A DNA stretch of 64,000 bases from Desertibaculum subflavum. GTDB taxonomy: Bacteria > Pseudomonadota > Alphaproteobacteria > Ferrovibrionales > Ferrovibrionaceae. The stretch is taken from NCBI GenBank assembly GCA_003576705.1, contig QOZS01000002.1, positions 1 to 64,000 of the forward strand, given 5' to 3'. This document shows, piece after piece, positions 27,431 to 39,483 of the stretch. Under the pieces are notes generated by a model. That model saw only the letters and a list, made by a program, of their open reading frames with translations. It was not told the origin of the DNA and did not search any database. The position numbers and the translations under genes are program-made. Every line of letters starts with the position of its first letter. The first letter of the stretch is position 1.

Positions 27431-28255
27431 TCAGTGCCCGGCCGGCGCGGCCCCGCCCGCGCCCCAGACATAGATGCAGAAGAACAGGAACAGCCAGACC
27501 ACGTCGACGAAGTGCCAGTACCACGCCGCCGCCTCGAAGCCGAAATGGTGCGTCGTGGTGAAATGGCCCTTCAGGGCGCGGCCGAGCGTCACGATCAGGA
27601 AGATGGTGCCGATCAGCACATGCGCGCCGTGGAAGCCGGTCGCCATGAAGAAGGTGGAGGCGTAGATGCCGTCCTTGAAGCCGAAGGCGGCGTGGCTGTA
27701 CTCGTAGGCCTGCACGCAGGTGAACAGGGCTCCGAGCAGGACGGTCAGGATCAAGCCCTGCACCAGCCCCTTGCGGTCGCCGTGCTGCAGCGCGTGATGC
27801 GCCCAGGTCACCGTGGTGCCGGAAGCGAGCAGGATCACGGTGTTGAGGAACGGCAGGTGCCAGGGGTCGAATGGCTGGATGCCCGGCGGCGGCCACTGAT
27901 GCTCGATATTCGCATTCGGGAAAAGCGCGGCGCCGAAGAAGGCCCAGAACCAGGCGACGAAGAACATCACCTCGGAAGCGATGAACAGCACCATGCCGTA
28001 GCGCAGGTGCAGCTGCACCACCGGGGTGTGATGGCCCTCGTGCTCCGCCTCGCGGATGATGTCGCGCCACCACATGAACATCGTGTAGGCGACCAGCAGC
28101 AGGCCGATGAGCAGCACCGGGGTGCCATACGGCATCGAATGCATGTAGAGCACGCCGCCGACCGTGGTGACGAAGGCGGCGGTGGCGCCCACTGCCGGCC
28201 AGGGGCTGGGGTCCACCAGATGATAATCGTGCCCCTTCACATCGGCGGAGGCCAT
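27431..28255 (-). CDS. ctaE: Cytochrome c oxidase subunit III
   Basis: The 274-residue subunit has seven membrane helices. It carries the subunit III signature [24 protein letters not shown] and the conserved C-terminal [23 protein letters not shown]. It stabilises the catalytic core of the aa3 oxidase and helps proton uptake. The start at 28255 (MASADVKGH) agrees with the family; the frame is open further upstream only because it overlaps ctaG. There is a 5-nt gap to ctaG. Confidence 0.96.
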   Translation of the reverse strand: MASADVKGHDYHLVDPSPWPAVGATAAFVTTVGGVLYMHSMPYGTPVLLIGLLLVAYTMFMWWRDIIREAEHEGHHTPVVQLHLRYGMVLFIASEVMFFVAWFWAFFGAALFPNANIEHQWPPPGIQPFDPWHLPFLNTVILLASGTTVTWAHHALQHGDRKGLVQGLILTVLLGALFTCVQAYEYSHAAFGFKDGIYASTFFMATGFHGAHVLIGTIFLIVTLGRALKGHFTTTHHFGFEAAAWYWHFVDVVWLFLFFCIYVWGAGGAAPAGH

Positions 28256-28260
28256 GCTGC

Positions 28261-28854
28261 TCACTCCCTGGTGCGATCGGTTGCCGGAGACGGTGCCTGG
28301 GACGGCGCCTGCGAGACCTTCCGCCCGGCCGCCTCGAAGAAAGTGTAGGAAAGCGTGATGGTGTTGACGCCCGCCATCTTCGGATCCTCGGCGAAGGCGG
28401 GATCGACGAAGAAGGAGACCGGCATGTCGACGGTCTGGCCGGGCCTCAGGGTCTGCTCGGTGAAGCAGAAGCAGGCGATCTTCTGGAAGTAGATGCCGGC
28501 TTGGTCGGGCTGGACGTTGAAGGTCGCGGTGCCGGTGATCTCGCGCGCCGTGCGATTGGTCGCCTGGTAGAAGGCAAGGTGCTCCTCGCCCACCTTGACC
28601 TTCATCTCGATCTGCTCGGGGCGGAAGTTCCACGGCATGCCGCGGGCGACGTCGCCGTTGAAGCGGATGGTCACCACGCGATCGACCACCTTGTCCGGCG
28701 CCTGCTTCGCCACCTGCGTGGTGCCGGCATAGCCGGTGGTGCGGCAGAACAGGTCGTAGAGCGGCGCCGAGGCGAAGGTGAGCCCGACCATGGCGGCGAA
28801 GACGCCGGCGGCGATCAGGCCCACTTTGCGGTTGCGGCGGCCGAGATCGTCCAT
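28261..28854 (-). CDS. ctaG: Cytochrome c oxidase assembly protein CtaG (Cox11)
   Basis: From ATG 28854 the protein has 197 residues, with one N-terminal membrane helix and a periplasmic beta domain with the copper-binding [11 protein letters not shown] motif. Cox11 inserts copper B into subunit I. The start codon overlaps the stop of the small ORF (TGATG). It sits between ctaB and ctaE. Confidence 0.95.
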   Translation of the reverse strand: MDDLGRRNRKVGLIAAGVFAAMVGLTFASAPLYDLFCRTTGYAGTTQVAKQAPDKVVDRVVTIRFNGDVARGMPWNFRPEQIEMKVKVGEEHLAFYQATNRTAREITGTATFNVQPDQAGIYFQKIACFCFTEQTLRPGQTVDMPVSFFVDPAFAEDPKMAGVNTITLSYTFFEAAGRKVSQAPSQAPSPATDRTRE

Positions 28855-28976
28855 CAGCCCGCCCCCTTCATCTTCACGATGGTGACGACGAAGAAGATGA
28901 CGACCAGTGCCAGCAGGAAGGCGCCGAGCGCGTAGTTGCGGCCGCGCCGCTGCTGATGCATGTCCGATTGCGCCAT
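28854..28976 (-). CDS. Small single-helix protein between ctaB and ctaG (CoxF-like)
   Basis: This 40-residue ORF has a short polar N-terminus ([17 protein letters not shown]) and one membrane helix ([17 protein letters not shown]), ending MKGAG. It sits 11 nt after ctaB, and its stop overlaps the ctaG start. Small single-helix proteins at this position are common in alphaproteobacterial oxidase operons and are often labelled CoxF or left unannotated. A small assembly factor or subunit is plausible but unproven. Confidence 0.75.
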   Translation of the reverse strand: MAQSDMHQQRRGRNYALGAFLLALVVIFFVVTIVKMKGAG

Positions 28977-28987
28977 GGCGCCCGCCC

Positions 28988-29908
28988 TCACAGCTGCGCC
29001 ACCAGCGCCTCGCCGAGCAGCACGGCGAAGAGCAGGAAGAGATAGAGGATGGAGAAACCGAACAGGCGCATCGCGGCGCGGTCGGTGCTGGTCCGGTGCA
29101 GCGCATGCGCCAGCACCAGGAAGACCACGCCGAGCGCGCCGGCCGCCGCCAGGTACGCGGTCCCGCCCACGCCCGCGAGCAGCGGCGCGAAGGTGGCCGG
29201 CACCAGGATCCAGGAATAGAGCAGGATCTGCCGCCGCGTCTCTTCCGGCCCGGCGACCACCGGCAGCATGGGCACGCCAGCCCGCGCGTACTCGCCCGCC
29301 TTGACCAGCGACAGCGCCCAGAAATGCGGCGGCGTCCACAGGAAGATCACCGCGAACAGCGCGATCGCGCCCCAGCCGATATCGCCGGTCACCGCGGCCC
29401 AGCCGATCATCGGCGGAAACGCCCCGGCGGCGCCGCCGATCACGATGTTCTGCGGCGTGCGGCGCTTCAGCCAGATCGTGTAGATCACGGCGTAGAAGAA
29501 GATGGTGAAGGCGAGCAGCGCGGCCGCGGCCAGGTTCACCAGCAGGCCGAGGCAGGCAACGGCGCAGACGGCGAGCGCAAGGCCGAAGCCCAGCGCCTCG
29601 CGCGGCGCGATGCGGCCCTGCGGCACCGGGCGCGAGGCGGTCCGCGCCATCCGGGCATCGATATCGGCGTCCCACCACATATTCAACGCGCCGGAGGCGC
29701 CGGCGCCGAGCGCGATGAAGAACAGCGCGACGGCACCGATCAGCGGGTGGATCTGGCCCGGCGCCACGACGATGCCGACCAGCGCCGTGAACACGACGAG
29801 CGACATCACCCGCGGCTTGAGCAGGGCGATGTAGTCGCCCGCCGCAGGCTCGCCTGCGGCAACGGCGCCGAACGGCGCCGTCTCGCGCTGGAGGCCGATA
29901 TCGGTCAT
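28988..29908 (-). CDS. ctaB: Protoheme IX farnesyltransferase (haem O synthase)
   Basis: The 306-residue UbiA-superfamily protein has nine or so helices. [23 protein letters not shown] supplies the first Asp-rich site (Asp-x-x-Asp-x-x-x-Arg), and the loop after [23 protein letters not shown] is typical of CtaB. It adds a farnesyl group to haem B to give haem O for the aa3 oxidase. It lies 22 nt downstream of ctaD. Haem A synthase (CtaA) is not in the window. Confidence 0.96.
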   Translation of the reverse strand: MTDIGLQRETAPFGAVAAGEPAAGDYIALLKPRVMSLVVFTALVGIVVAPGQIHPLIGAVALFFIALGAGASGALNMWWDADIDARMARTASRPVPQGRIAPREALGFGLALAVCAVACLGLLVNLAAAALLAFTIFFYAVIYTIWLKRRTPQNIVIGGAAGAFPPMIGWAAVTGDIGWGAIALFAVIFLWTPPHFWALSLVKAGEYARAGVPMLPVVAGPEETRRQILLYSWILVPATFAPLLAGVGGTAYLAAAGALGVVFLVLAHALHRTSTDRAAMRLFGFSILYLFLLFAVLLGEALVAQL

Positions 29909-29930
29909 CGCGGCGCCCGTTTCCCGCCCT

Positions 29931-31583
<1,653 letters not shown>

Positions 31584-31600
31584 TCAAATCCTGATCTTGC

Positions 31601-32446
31601 TCAGTCGCGCACCGCCGCAAGCCGCTTCGGCTCCTCGGCATCCTCGCTGGCGAACTTCTTCTTCGCCTCGTCCATCCACTTGGCGAAATCCTCTGGCGAC
31701 ACCACCTTCACCATGATCGGCATGTAGCCGTGCAGGGTGCCGCAGAGCTCGGAGCACTGGCCGTAATACGTGCCGATGCGCTCCGCCTTGAACCAGAGCT
31801 GGTTGATGCGGCCCGGATAGGCGTCCTTCTTCACGCCGAAGGCCGGCACCGTCCAGGCATGCACGACATCGCTCGCCGTGGTCAGCACGCGAATGGTGGC
31901 GTTGACCGGCACCACCACCGGATTGTCGACGGTGAGGAGGCGCAGCTCGCCGGGTTTCAGGTCCTTCTCCTCGACCAGGCGCGACTCGAAGGCGACCTTC
32001 TGATCCTGATACTCGTAGCCCCAGTACCACTGGTAGCCGGTCGCCTTGATGGTCAGGTCGACCTTCTCGGGGATGCGCTCCTGGTCGTACAGGATCTTGA
32101 AGGACGGCACCGCGATCACGACCAGGATCATGATCGGCACCACGGTCCAGGCCACCTCGACCAGGGTGTTGTGCGAGGTCTTGGACGGGACCGGGTTGTT
32201 CTTGGCGCTGAACTTGAACATCACATAGACGAGCAGTGCCAGGACGAAGATGGTGATCAGCGTGATGATGATCAGCAGCAGGTTGTGGAAGTCGCCGATG
32301 CCTTCCTTCAGCGACGTCACCCCCGGCTGCAGGCCGAGCTGCCAAGGCCTCGGCTGGCCATAGACTTCCTCGGCCCAGGCCGGCGCCGAAGCGCCCAATG
32401 CCGTGATCGCCGATATTCCCCAACCCAGCAAGCGATCGACCCGCAT
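31601..32446 (-). CDS. ctaC: Cytochrome c oxidase subunit II
   Basis: From ATG 32446 the protein is 281 residues with a signal peptide (cleavage near AWA-EE, residue 25), two membrane helices and a periplasmic CuA domain ending YYGQCSELCGTLHGYMPIM, which holds both Cys, His and Met ligands. It takes electrons from cytochrome c. It is the first gene of the eight-gene leftward oxidase operon and is divergent from tldD. The frame is open upstream but without signal-peptide features. Confidence 0.96.
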   Translation of the reverse strand: MRVDRLLGWGISAITALGASAPAWAEEVYGQPRPWQLGLQPGVTSLKEGIGDFHNLLLIIITLITIFVLALLVYVMFKFSAKNNPVPSKTSHNTLVEVAWTVVPIMILVVIAVPSFKILYDQERIPEKVDLTIKATGYQWYWGYEYQDQKVAFESRLVEEKDLKPGELRLLTVDNPVVVPVNATIRVLTTASDVVHAWTVPAFGVKKDAYPGRINQLWFKAERIGTYYGQCSELCGTLHGYMPIMVKVVSPEDFAKWMDEAKKKFASEDAEEPKRLAAVRD

Positions 32447-32769
32447 TGCCCCGGCCTCTCCATGATCAACATATGGGGGAGATGCGCCGACCGGCGCCCG
32501 ATCCCCCGCGGTCTCCAAAGCGCTTCCTAACTATAGATCGAGGGCTTGTCCAACCGCGTGACACGTGGTCGCGCTTTGGGCAATCGTTGACGCGGCGCAA
32601 TGCAGGATCGGCCGACCGGGCCGGCAGGGCACCGGAAGGCGCCGTCCGGATTGCAATAAGTGCAACTACACGCTCGGGGCCTGCCCGTGCAATTTTGCAG
32701 TCCGGCGCTGTCGAAATCGGCCTCGGGCCGCGCTACCTTGGCCTGAACACAGCGGATCCGAGTGGCGAC
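32447..32769. promoter_or_regulatory. Divergent control region of the oxidase operon and tldD, with TTGCA/TGCAA inverted repeats
   Basis: The 323-bp gap separates ctaC and tldD start codons. Two inverted repeats made from the same half-site stand out: TTGCA-ataag-TGCAA (32651-32665) and TGCAA-tt-TTGCA (32688-32699), both perfect. They lie about 70-120 bp before tldD and about 200 bp before ctaC. Paired half-sites suggest a transcription factor operator; I cannot name the regulator. No clear -35/-10 pair was seen in either direction. Confidence 0.45.
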
Positions 32770-34212
32770 ATGACGAGCGAGACTTCGGCCCAGCAATTGT
32801 TCTTCCAGCGCGCCGGCCTCGATCGGGGCCGGGTCGAGGGCATCGTCCAGGGCGCCCTTGGCGGCATGGATGACGGCGAGCTCTACCTCGAATACGTGCA
32901 GTCGGAATCCTTCGTGTTCGACGACGGCCGGCTGAAAAGCGCGAGCTTCGACACCAGTCATGGATTCGGGCTGCGCGCGGTGAACGGCGAATCGACCGGC
33001 TACGCGCATGCCTCCGAACTGGACGAGGAAGCGATCAAGCGGGCCGCCGCCTCGGTCCAGGCGGTCAAGGCAGGCCATGCCGGCAGCATGGCGGCGGCCC
33101 CCGCCCGCACCAACCGCGCGCTGTACGCCGCCGACAATCCGCTGAACGAGCAGGGCTTCGAGACCAAGACCAAGCTGCTGCAGGAGATCGACGCCTATGC
33201 CCGGGCGAAGGACGCCCGCGTGCGCCAGGTCTCGGCCTCGCTGCTCGGCTCCTGGCAGGCCGTCACCATCCTTCGCGCCGACGGGCACATGGTCGAGGAT
33301 GTGCGTCCGCTGGTCCGGCTCAACGTCTCGGTCGTGGTCGGCGACGGCGACCGGCAGGAATCCGGCAGCCACGGTGCCGGCGGCCGGGTCGGCTATGCCG
33401 CCTATCTGGACCCGACGCGCTGGCAGGGAAGCGTGGACGAGGCGCTGCGCCAGGCGCTGGTCAACCTGGACGCGGTCCCCGCTCCGGCCGGCGAGATGCC
33501 GGTCGTGCTCGGCCCCGGCTGGCCCGGCATCCTGCTGCACGAGGCGATCGGCCATGGCCTGGAAGGCGACTTCAACCGCAAGAAGACTTCGGTCTTCTCC
33601 GGCCTGATGGGCCAGCAGGTGGCGGCGAAGGGCGTCACCGTGATCGACGACGGCACCATCGCCTCCCGGCGCGGCTCGCTCACCGTCGACGACGAGGGCA
33701 CCCCGACCCAGCGCACCGTCCTGATCGAGGACGGCATCCTGAAGGGCTATCTGCAGGACCGGCTGAACGCCCGGCTGATGGGCATGGCGGCGACCGGCAA
33801 CGGCCGGCGCCAGGGCTATGGCCACATGCCGATGCCGCGCATGACCAACACGATCATGCTGGGCGGCAGCCACGATCCGGCCGAGATTCTCCGTTCCGTC
33901 AAGAAGGGCGTCTATGCCGTGAACTTCGGCGGCGGCCAGGTCGACATCACCTCCGGCAAGTTCGTGTTCAGCTGCACCGAGGCCTACGAGATCGAGGACG
34001 GCAAGGTCGGCCGGCCGCTCAAGGGCGCGACCCTGATCGGCGCCGGCGCCGAGGTGTTGAAGAAGGTGACGATGATCGGCAACGACATGCAGCTCGACGA
34101 CGGTGTCGGCACCTGCGGCAAGAACGGCCAGGGCGTGCCGGTCGGCGTCGGCCAGCCGACCTTGCTGATCGATGCCATCACCGTCGGCGGCACCGCCGCC
34201 AAAGCTGCCTAG
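32770..34212 (+). CDS. tldD: Metalloprotease TldD
   Basis: The 480-residue protein matches TldD in length and has the zinc motif HEAIGH (about residues 257-262) with the preceding WPGILL and the C-terminal Cys-containing YGHMPMPRMTNTIMLGG and FSCTEAYEI segments. TldD pairs with TldE (PmbA) in a heterodimeric protease that processes peptides such as microcin precursors; the partner gene is not seen here. The start ATG 32770 matches the family. The position divergent from ctaC is usual in alphaproteobacteria. Confidence 0.95.
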   Translation: MTSETSAQQLFFQRAGLDRGRVEGIVQGALGGMDDGELYLEYVQSESFVFDDGRLKSASFDTSHGFGLRAVNGESTGYAHASELDEEAIKRAAASVQAVKAGHAGSMAAAPARTNRALYAADNPLNEQGFETKTKLLQEIDAYARAKDARVRQVSASLLGSWQAVTILRADGHMVEDVRPLVRLNVSVVVGDGDRQESGSHGAGGRVGYAAYLDPTRWQGSVDEALRQALVNLDAVPAPAGEMPVVLGPGWPGILLHEAIGHGLEGDFNRKKTSVFSGLMGQQVAAKGVTVIDDGTIASRRGSLTVDDEGTPTQRTVLIEDGILKGYLQDRLNARLMGMAATGNGRRQGYGHMPMPRMTNTIMLGGSHDPAEILRSVKKGVYAVNFGGGQVDITSGKFVFSCTEAYEIEDGKVGRPLKGATLIGAGAEVLKKVTMIGNDMQLDDGVGTCGKNGQGVPVGVGQPTLLIDAITVGGTAAKAA

Positions 34213-34255
34213 TTATTTGGGGCTGCATATCCTTGGGAGCGTCAGGAGGGGCCTG

Positions 34256-35068
34256 ATGAACGTGCAATCCGGCGTACAGATCGCGGCGCTCGACCCGGTC
34301 TGGGAACAGATCCGCGGCGAGACCGAGCGCATGGCGATGCAGGAGCCGGTGATGGCCGGCATGCTGCATGCGAGCGTGCTGAACCATCCGAGCCTGGAGC
34401 AGAGCCTCTCCTACGTGCTTGCCCACAAGCTCGGCAATGTCGACCTGCCGGCCATGCTGCTGCGCCAGGTGTTCGACGAGGGCCTCGCCTCGGTCAAGGA
34501 TGCCGCCTCTGCCGTGCGCGCCGATATCGGCGCGGTGACCGACCGCGATCCCGCCTGCCACTACGCGGTGCAGCCGCTGCTGTTCTTCAAGGGCTTCCAG
34601 GCGCTGCAGACGCACCGCATCGCCCATTGGCTGTGGAACGAGGGCCGCACCACCATGGCCCTGTTCCTGCAGAGCCGGTCGTCGGAGGTGTTCGGCGTCG
34701 ACATCAACCCGGCCGCGCGCATCGGCTGCGGCGTGTTCATGGACCACGCGACGGGCGTGGTGATCGGCGAGACCGCCGTGGTGGAGAACGACGTCTCCAT
34801 GCTGCACGGGGTCAATCTCGGTGGTACCGGCAAGGAGCGCGGCGACCGCCACCCGAAGATCCGCCGCGGCGTGCTGCTCGGCGCCGGCTGCAAGATCTTG
34901 GGCAATATCGAGGTCGGCGCCTATGCCAAGGTGGCCGCCGGAAGCGTGGTGCTGCAGCCGGTGCGCGCCGGCTGCACGGTGGCCGGCGTGCCGGCCCGCT
35001 ATGTCGGCGAATGCGGCTCGGAGCATCCCGCCCGCGACATGGACCAGCGCATTCCGTTCGAGAAGTGA
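34256..35068 (+). CDS. cysE: Serine O-acetyltransferase
   Basis: From ATG 34256, with GGAGGGG upstream, the protein is 270 residues. The N-terminal helical domain and the left-handed beta-helix hexapeptide repeats (INPAARIGCGVFMDHATGVVIGETAVV, with catalytic His and Asp region) are characteristic of CysE. It makes O-acetylserine from serine and acetyl-CoA for cysteine synthesis; activity is usually feedback-inhibited by cysteine through the C-terminal tail, which is present. A dihaem cytochrome starts 7 nt downstream. Confidence 0.95.
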   Translation: MNVQSGVQIAALDPVWEQIRGETERMAMQEPVMAGMLHASVLNHPSLEQSLSYVLAHKLGNVDLPAMLLRQVFDEGLASVKDAASAVRADIGAVTDRDPACHYAVQPLLFFKGFQALQTHRIAHWLWNEGRTTMALFLQSRSSEVFGVDINPAARIGCGVFMDHATGVVIGETAVVENDVSMLHGVNLGGTGKERGDRHPKIRRGVLLGAGCKILGNIEVGAYAKVAAGSVVLQPVRAGCTVAGVPARYVGECGSEHPARDMDQRIPFEK

Positions 35069-35075
35069 TGCGGCG

Positions 35076-36320
35076 GTGATCGTCCGCGCGCTCGGCGCGC
35101 TCGCCTGCCTCGTGGCGGCGAGCGCTGCCGCGCGGGACGGCGCGATCCGCCCGCTCTGGCTGACCGAGGAAGCCGAGATCGGCGCCTTGCCGGCGGACCG
35201 GCCGGTCGGGCCGCCGCCGGGCAACGATCCACGTCTGGCTCTTGGCGAGCTGGTCTTCCGGGCGCCGGCGATGCTCGGCGGCGAAGCCCGCCGCGCCGGA
35301 CTGTCCTGCGACAGCTGCCACCCGAATGGCGGCGCCAACACAACGTTCTTCGTTCCCGGCCTATCCGCGGCGCCGGGCACGATCGATGTCACGCACACCG
35401 CCTGGAACCCGGCCAATGACGACGGCGTGGCGAACCCCTTGCGCATCCCGCCGCTCTGGAATCTGCCCCGCACGGCGCCGTATGGGCATCAGGGCAGGTT
35501 CGGCGATCTCACCGCTTTCGTGCGGCATGTGATCGTCGACGAGTTCGCCGGTGGCGAGCCGGCGCCCGCGCTGCTGGGGGCGCTGGTCGCCTATATCGAA
35601 GCCCTGCCCGCCCCGGCCAACCGCAACCTCACCCACGCGGGCCGGCTGAGCCGGGCTGCGCCGCCCGGATCGGGGCGTGGCGGCGAAGCTTTCAGCAAGG
35701 GTTGCGCCGGCTGCCATCGCCCTGCCGCGGATTACCAGGACGGCAAGGTGCATCCGATGCGCGGCGGCGGGACTTTCGCGACACCGTCGCTGCGCGGCAT
35801 CGGCGCGCTCAGTCGCTTCTTTCACGACGGCCGCGCCGACGACCTGACGACGGCGATCGCCTCGCATGCGCGCGATTTCGGGATCCAGCACGGTGTCGAG
35901 ACACGCCAGTGGATCACCGACTATGTCGCCGCCATTGGCGCCGTCGATCAGCCGGCGCGCGAGCCGGTGACGCTGAAGCAGGACCTGGATCGGATCGAGC
36001 GCATGGCGCGCCTGCTTCCGGCCGGGGCGGCGGGCCTTGAGGCAGAGATCGCGCGCATGCTGCAGGACGAGATCGGCCGCGTGCATGCCCGCTTCCCCGC
36101 GGAGGCGCCCGGTCCGGCGCGCGTGACGCTCGAAGGCTGGGCGGAGGCCTTGCGCGAGATCGCCCAGACCGTCGAAACAGGCCAACCGACAAGCTCGCAT
36201 TGGCTGGCGCTGCAGCGGCAGATCAACGAGGAACGCACGCTCGTCGAAGCCGCCGCGCCGGCCTCGCTCTACGATCCGGATCTACTGGCGGCGTGGAAGG
36301 CTAGTAGGCGAGCTCGGTGA
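35076..36320 (+). CDS. Dihaem cytochrome c (MauG/CcpA-like)
   Basis: The 414-residue protein has a signal peptide ([19 protein letters not shown]) and two haem c motifs, CDSCH (Cys78-His82) and CAGCH (Cys210-His214). The [26 protein letters not shown] stretch and the [19 protein letters not shown] repeat resemble the dihaem peroxidase/MauG family; the second half has an extra helical domain of about 100 residues. The start is GTG at 35076. No methylamine-dehydrogenase or peroxidase partner is adjacent. It overlaps the convergent gshA by 20 bp. Confidence 0.8.
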   Translation: MIVRALGALACLVAASAAARDGAIRPLWLTEEAEIGALPADRPVGPPPGNDPRLALGELVFRAPAMLGGEARRAGLSCDSCHPNGGANTTFFVPGLSAAPGTIDVTHTAWNPANDDGVANPLRIPPLWNLPRTAPYGHQGRFGDLTAFVRHVIVDEFAGGEPAPALLGALVAYIEALPAPANRNLTHAGRLSRAAPPGSGRGGEAFSKGCAGCHRPAADYQDGKVHPMRGGGTFATPSLRGIGALSRFFHDGRADDLTTAIASHARDFGIQHGVETRQWITDYVAAIGAVDQPAREPVTLKQDLDRIERMARLLPAGAAGLEAEIARMLQDEIGRVHARFPAEAPGPARVTLEGWAEALREIAQTVETGQPTSSHWLALQRQINEERTLVEAAAPASLYDPDLLAAWKASRRAR

Positions 36321-37668
36321 AGACCGGGTCGACGCTCCCCTCCCAGCGGGTGCGGTAGAGCTCGAGCAGTTCCTCGGCCGGCGTCTTGCCCTTGGCGAGC
36401 GTGGCGCGGAGCGAGTCCAGGAACAGGTCCTCGCTCTCGCCTGCATCGGAGAGCCTGGCGCGGCGGCGCAGGCCATCGCCGGCGATGCGGAGCGTCTCGC
36501 GCGCGATATCGGCGATGGTGCCCTTGCGGAACGGCGTGGCGAGGCCAAGCCGCGGCACCTCGGCGCGCAGCCGGTCGCGCTCGGCCTGCGTCCAGTCCTT
36601 GACCAGATCGGCCGCCTCGGCGAGCGCCGGCTTGTCGTACATCAGGCCGACCCACATGGCCGGCAGGGCGCAGAGCTTCCACCACGGGCCGGCATCGGCG
36701 CCGCGCATCTCGATATAGCGCTTGAGCCGCACTTCGGGAAACGCGGTGGTCAGGTGATCGGCGAAATCGATCAGCCGCGCCTCGTCGCCCACTTCGTTGT
36801 GGTGCTTGCCGGCCATGAAGTCGCGGAACGACTTGCCCGACATGTCGATGTAGCGGCCCTTGCGATAGACGAAGTACATCGGGATATCGAGCAGGTAGTC
36901 GACATAGCGCTCGAAGCCGAAGCCCGGCTCGAAGGCGAAGGGCAGCATGCCGGTGCGGTCGGGATCGGTATCGGTCCAGATATGGCTGCGGAAGGAGAGG
37001 AAGCCGTTCGGCTTGCCTTCGGTGAAGGGCGAGTTGGCGAAGAGCGCCGTACAGACCGGCTGCAGCGCCAGGCCGACGCGCATCTGGCGCACCATGTCGG
37101 CCTCGTCAATGAAATCGAGATTCACCTGCACCGTGCAGGTGCGGAACATCATGTCGAGGCCGAGATTGCCCTTCTTGGGCATGTAGGCGCGCATGATGTT
37201 GTAACGGCCCTTCGGCATCATCGGGATGTCGTCGCGGCGCCATTTCGGATTGAAGCCGAGGCCCATGAAGCCGACGCCGAGCTCATCGCCGACCTGCTTC
37301 ACCTCGCTCAAATGCCGGTTCAGCTCCTTGCAGTTCTCGTGCAGAGTTTCCAGCGGTGCGCCGGACAGCTCCAGCTGGCCGCCCGGTTCGAGCGTCACCG
37401 ATTCCTTGTTGCGCGACAGCGCAATGACATTGTCGCCCTCGCGCACCGGCTCCCAGCCGAATCGGGTCAGCCCCTCCAGCATCGCGCGGATGCCGGCCGG
37501 GCCGTCATAGGGCAAAGGTCGGAGCGTCTTCAGGTCGAAGCCGAATTTCTCGTGCTCCATGCCGATGCGCCAGTCAGCCGGATCAGGCTTGCCGCCGCCC
37601 GCGATATACTCGATCAGCTGCCGCTTCGAATCGATCGGCGTATCCGGCGCATTCGCGGGTCCCGACAT
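36301..37668 (-). CDS. gshA: Glutamate-cysteine ligase (plant/alphaproteobacterial type)
   Basis: From ATG 37668 (GGAGGGTGG before it), the protein is 455 residues of the GCS2/EgtA-like type, typical of alphaproteobacteria and plants rather than the E. coli GshA class. [12 protein letters not shown] near the N-terminus, [12 protein letters not shown] and [25 protein letters not shown] carry the ATP/Mg and Glu binding residues. It performs the first step of glutathione synthesis. It follows rsmE in the same direction with a 108-nt gap. Confidence 0.94.
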   Translation of the reverse strand: MSGPANAPDTPIDSKRQLIEYIAGGGKPDPADWRIGMEHEKFGFDLKTLRPLPYDGPAGIRAMLEGLTRFGWEPVREGDNVIALSRNKESVTLEPGGQLELSGAPLETLHENCKELNRHLSEVKQVGDELGVGFMGLGFNPKWRRDDIPMMPKGRYNIMRAYMPKKGNLGLDMMFRTCTVQVNLDFIDEADMVRQMRVGLALQPVCTALFANSPFTEGKPNGFLSFRSHIWTDTDPDRTGMLPFAFEPGFGFERYVDYLLDIPMYFVYRKGRYIDMSGKSFRDFMAGKHHNEVGDEARLIDFADHLTTAFPEVRLKRYIEMRGADAGPWWKLCALPAMWVGLMYDKPALAEAADLVKDWTQAERDRLRAEVPRLGLATPFRKGTIADIARETLRIAGDGLRRRARLSDAGESEDLFLDSLRATLAKGKTPAEELLELYRTRWEGSVDPVFTELAY

Positions 37669-37776
37669 CCACCCTCCAGTCCGCCCGCGACCCCGTCGCG
37701 CGCACCCCAACGTCCCTAGCCCTATCGAATCGCCCGCATAGGTGCAACCACACCCTTCCCCATGCCGAGCGCCCGC

Positions 37777-38529
37777 TCAGGCTGCCCCGAGGCACATCGC
37801 CAGAGCCGCCAGGCCTGCGGTTTCCGCCCGCAGGATGCGCGGCCCCAGCGACACCGGTTTGACGTCGACCCGCTCCAGCAGCGCGGCCACCTCCTCCGGG
37901 GCAAAGCCTCCCTCGGGCCCGATCAGGATCCCGAATGGCGGGGGCGGCACGGCTGCCCGGAGAAGTGGGGCGTCCGCGCGCTCAATGCAAGTCACAAGCG
38001 GCCGACCGGCCGGCCAGCCGACGAGGAACCTCTCCAGCGGGACGGCCGGGTCGATGTCGGGCACGGTAAGCCGCTCGCATTGCTCCGCCGCCTCGATCGC
38101 GATGGCGCGCAATCGGTCCCGGTTGATGCGCGGTACCTGGGTCCGCCGGGTGATCACGGGGACGAGACGGCCGGCACCGAGCTCGGTCGCCTTCTCGACC
38201 AGCCAGTCGAGGCGCGACTGCTTGATCGGGGCGAAGCAGAGCGATATCTCCGCCTCGACCGGCTGCGGTTGGAGGCGCTCCCCGGCCCTCGCGACCGCCG
38301 CCTTGCGCGTCAGGCTTTCGATCGTGGCCAGCCACTCGCCGTCCCGCCCGTTGAACAAGCGCAGCACGTCGCCCGGCGCCTGGCGCAGCACGGATGCGAG
38401 CTGGTGCGCCTGCGCCGGGCTCAATGCCACCTCGGCATCGACCGCGAGCTCCGCTTCGACGAAGAGCCGGCATGCGCGGTGCAACGTGGTTGCAGGCGAG
38501 CCCGGTGGTTTGGCATCTTGGCGCGACAT
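37777..38529 (-). CDS. rsmE: 16S rRNA (uracil-1498-N3)-methyltransferase
   Basis: The 250-residue protein has an N-terminal PUA-like domain and a SPOUT knot domain: FGILIGPEGGFAPEEV and SLGPRILRAETAGLAAL are the two knot motifs that bind SAM. It methylates U1498 of 16S rRNA. A TTG four codons upstream is possible, but ATG 38529 fits better. The gene is divergent from ubiA (33 nt apart) and upstream of gshA. Confidence 0.94.
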   Translation of the reverse strand: MSRQDAKPPGSPATTLHRACRLFVEAELAVDAEVALSPAQAHQLASVLRQAPGDVLRLFNGRDGEWLATIESLTRKAAVARAGERLQPQPVEAEISLCFAPIKQSRLDWLVEKATELGAGRLVPVITRRTQVPRINRDRLRAIAIEAAEQCERLTVPDIDPAVPLERFLVGWPAGRPLVTCIERADAPLLRAAVPPPPFGILIGPEGGFAPEEVAALLERVDVKPVSLGPRILRAETAGLAALAMCLGAA

Positions 38530-38562
38530 GGCCCCATTCAAGCAGGTTCGGATCGGCGCGGC

Positions 38563-39483
38563 ATGAGCGAGGTTATGCCCGGCGTTGCCGACGCGCCCAA
38601 AGGCAACTGGGTGGACCGCTTCGCCCCGGCGGCGGCCAAGCCCTACCTACAATTATCGCGCATGGACCGGCCGATCGGCACCTGGCTGCTGCTGCTGCCG
38701 GGGTGGTGGGCGATCGCCTTCGCCCTGCCGCCGACGGATTCGGGCTTCGGCTGGCTGGTGGTGCTGTTCGCCATCGGCGCGCTGGTGATGCGCGGCGCCG
38801 GCTGCACCTTCAACGACATCACCGACAGGGAGTTCGACGCCCAGGTCGCCCGCACGCGCGGCCGCCCCCTCCCCTCCGGCCGGGCCACGCCGCGCCAGGC
38901 CTGGATCTGGCTCATCGCCCAGAGCCTGGTCGGGCTCGTCGTTCTGCTGCAGCTCAACGCGCTGGCGATCGCACTCGGCGTCGCCTCGCTCGGCCTGATC
39001 GCGCTCTACCCCTATGCCAAGCGCTTCACCTGGTGGCCCCAGGCCTTCCTCGGCCTTGCCTTCAACTGGGGCGCCATCCTGGGTTGGGCAGCCGCGGCGG
39101 GCACCGTTCCACTGGCCGCCATCAGCCTCTATGCGGCCGGCATCGCCTGGACGCTCGGTTACGACACCATCTACGCGCTGCAGGATAAGGAGGACGACGC
39201 GCTGGCCGGGGTCAAGTCCACCGCGCGGCTGTTCGGCCGCGCGACCAAGGCCTGGCTCGTGCCGTTCTATCTGCTCACGGCGCTCGGGATTGCGGCGGCG
39301 GCCTATCTCGCCGGCGCCGGTTGGCCGTTTTGGCCATTCTTTGCGCTGGCCTGCGCACACCTCGTCTGGCAAATCCGTGCGCTCCGGATCGACGATCCGG
39401 CGGACTGCCTTTCCAAGTTCCGTTCCAATCGCGATTTCGGCTTGCTGGTCCTCGCCGGCGCGCTGGTGGGGTCTGTTGCATGA
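38563..39483 (+). CDS. ubiA: 4-hydroxybenzoate polyprenyltransferase
   Basis: The 306-residue membrane protein has two Asp-rich sites: NDITDREFDAQVARTRGRPLPSG near residue 90 and DTIYALQDKEDD near 205, which bind Mg-prenyl diphosphate. It attaches the polyprenyl tail to 4-hydroxybenzoate in ubiquinone synthesis; ubiD lies 2.8 kb downstream. Its stop overlaps the next start (ATGA). Confidence 0.96.
   Translation: MSEVMPGVADAPKGNWVDRFAPAAAKPYLQLSRMDRPIGTWLLLLPGWWAIAFALPPTDSGFGWLVVLFAIGALVMRGAGCTFNDITDREFDAQVARTRGRPLPSGRATPRQAWIWLIAQSLVGLVVLLQLNALAIALGVASLGLIALYPYAKRFTWWPQAFLGLAFNWGAILGWAAAAGTVPLAAISLYAAGIAWTLGYDTIYALQDKEDDALAGVKSTARLFGRATKAWLVPFYLLTALGIAAAAYLAGAGWPFWPFFALACAHLVWQIRALRIDDPADCLSKFRSNRDFGLLVLAGALVGSVA

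Noticed and set aside
32446..32769. Upstream in-frame extension of tldD of 108 codons
   Set aside because: The extension has no TldD similarity and would begin at the start codon region of divergent ctaC; ATG 32770 gives the normal TldD length.
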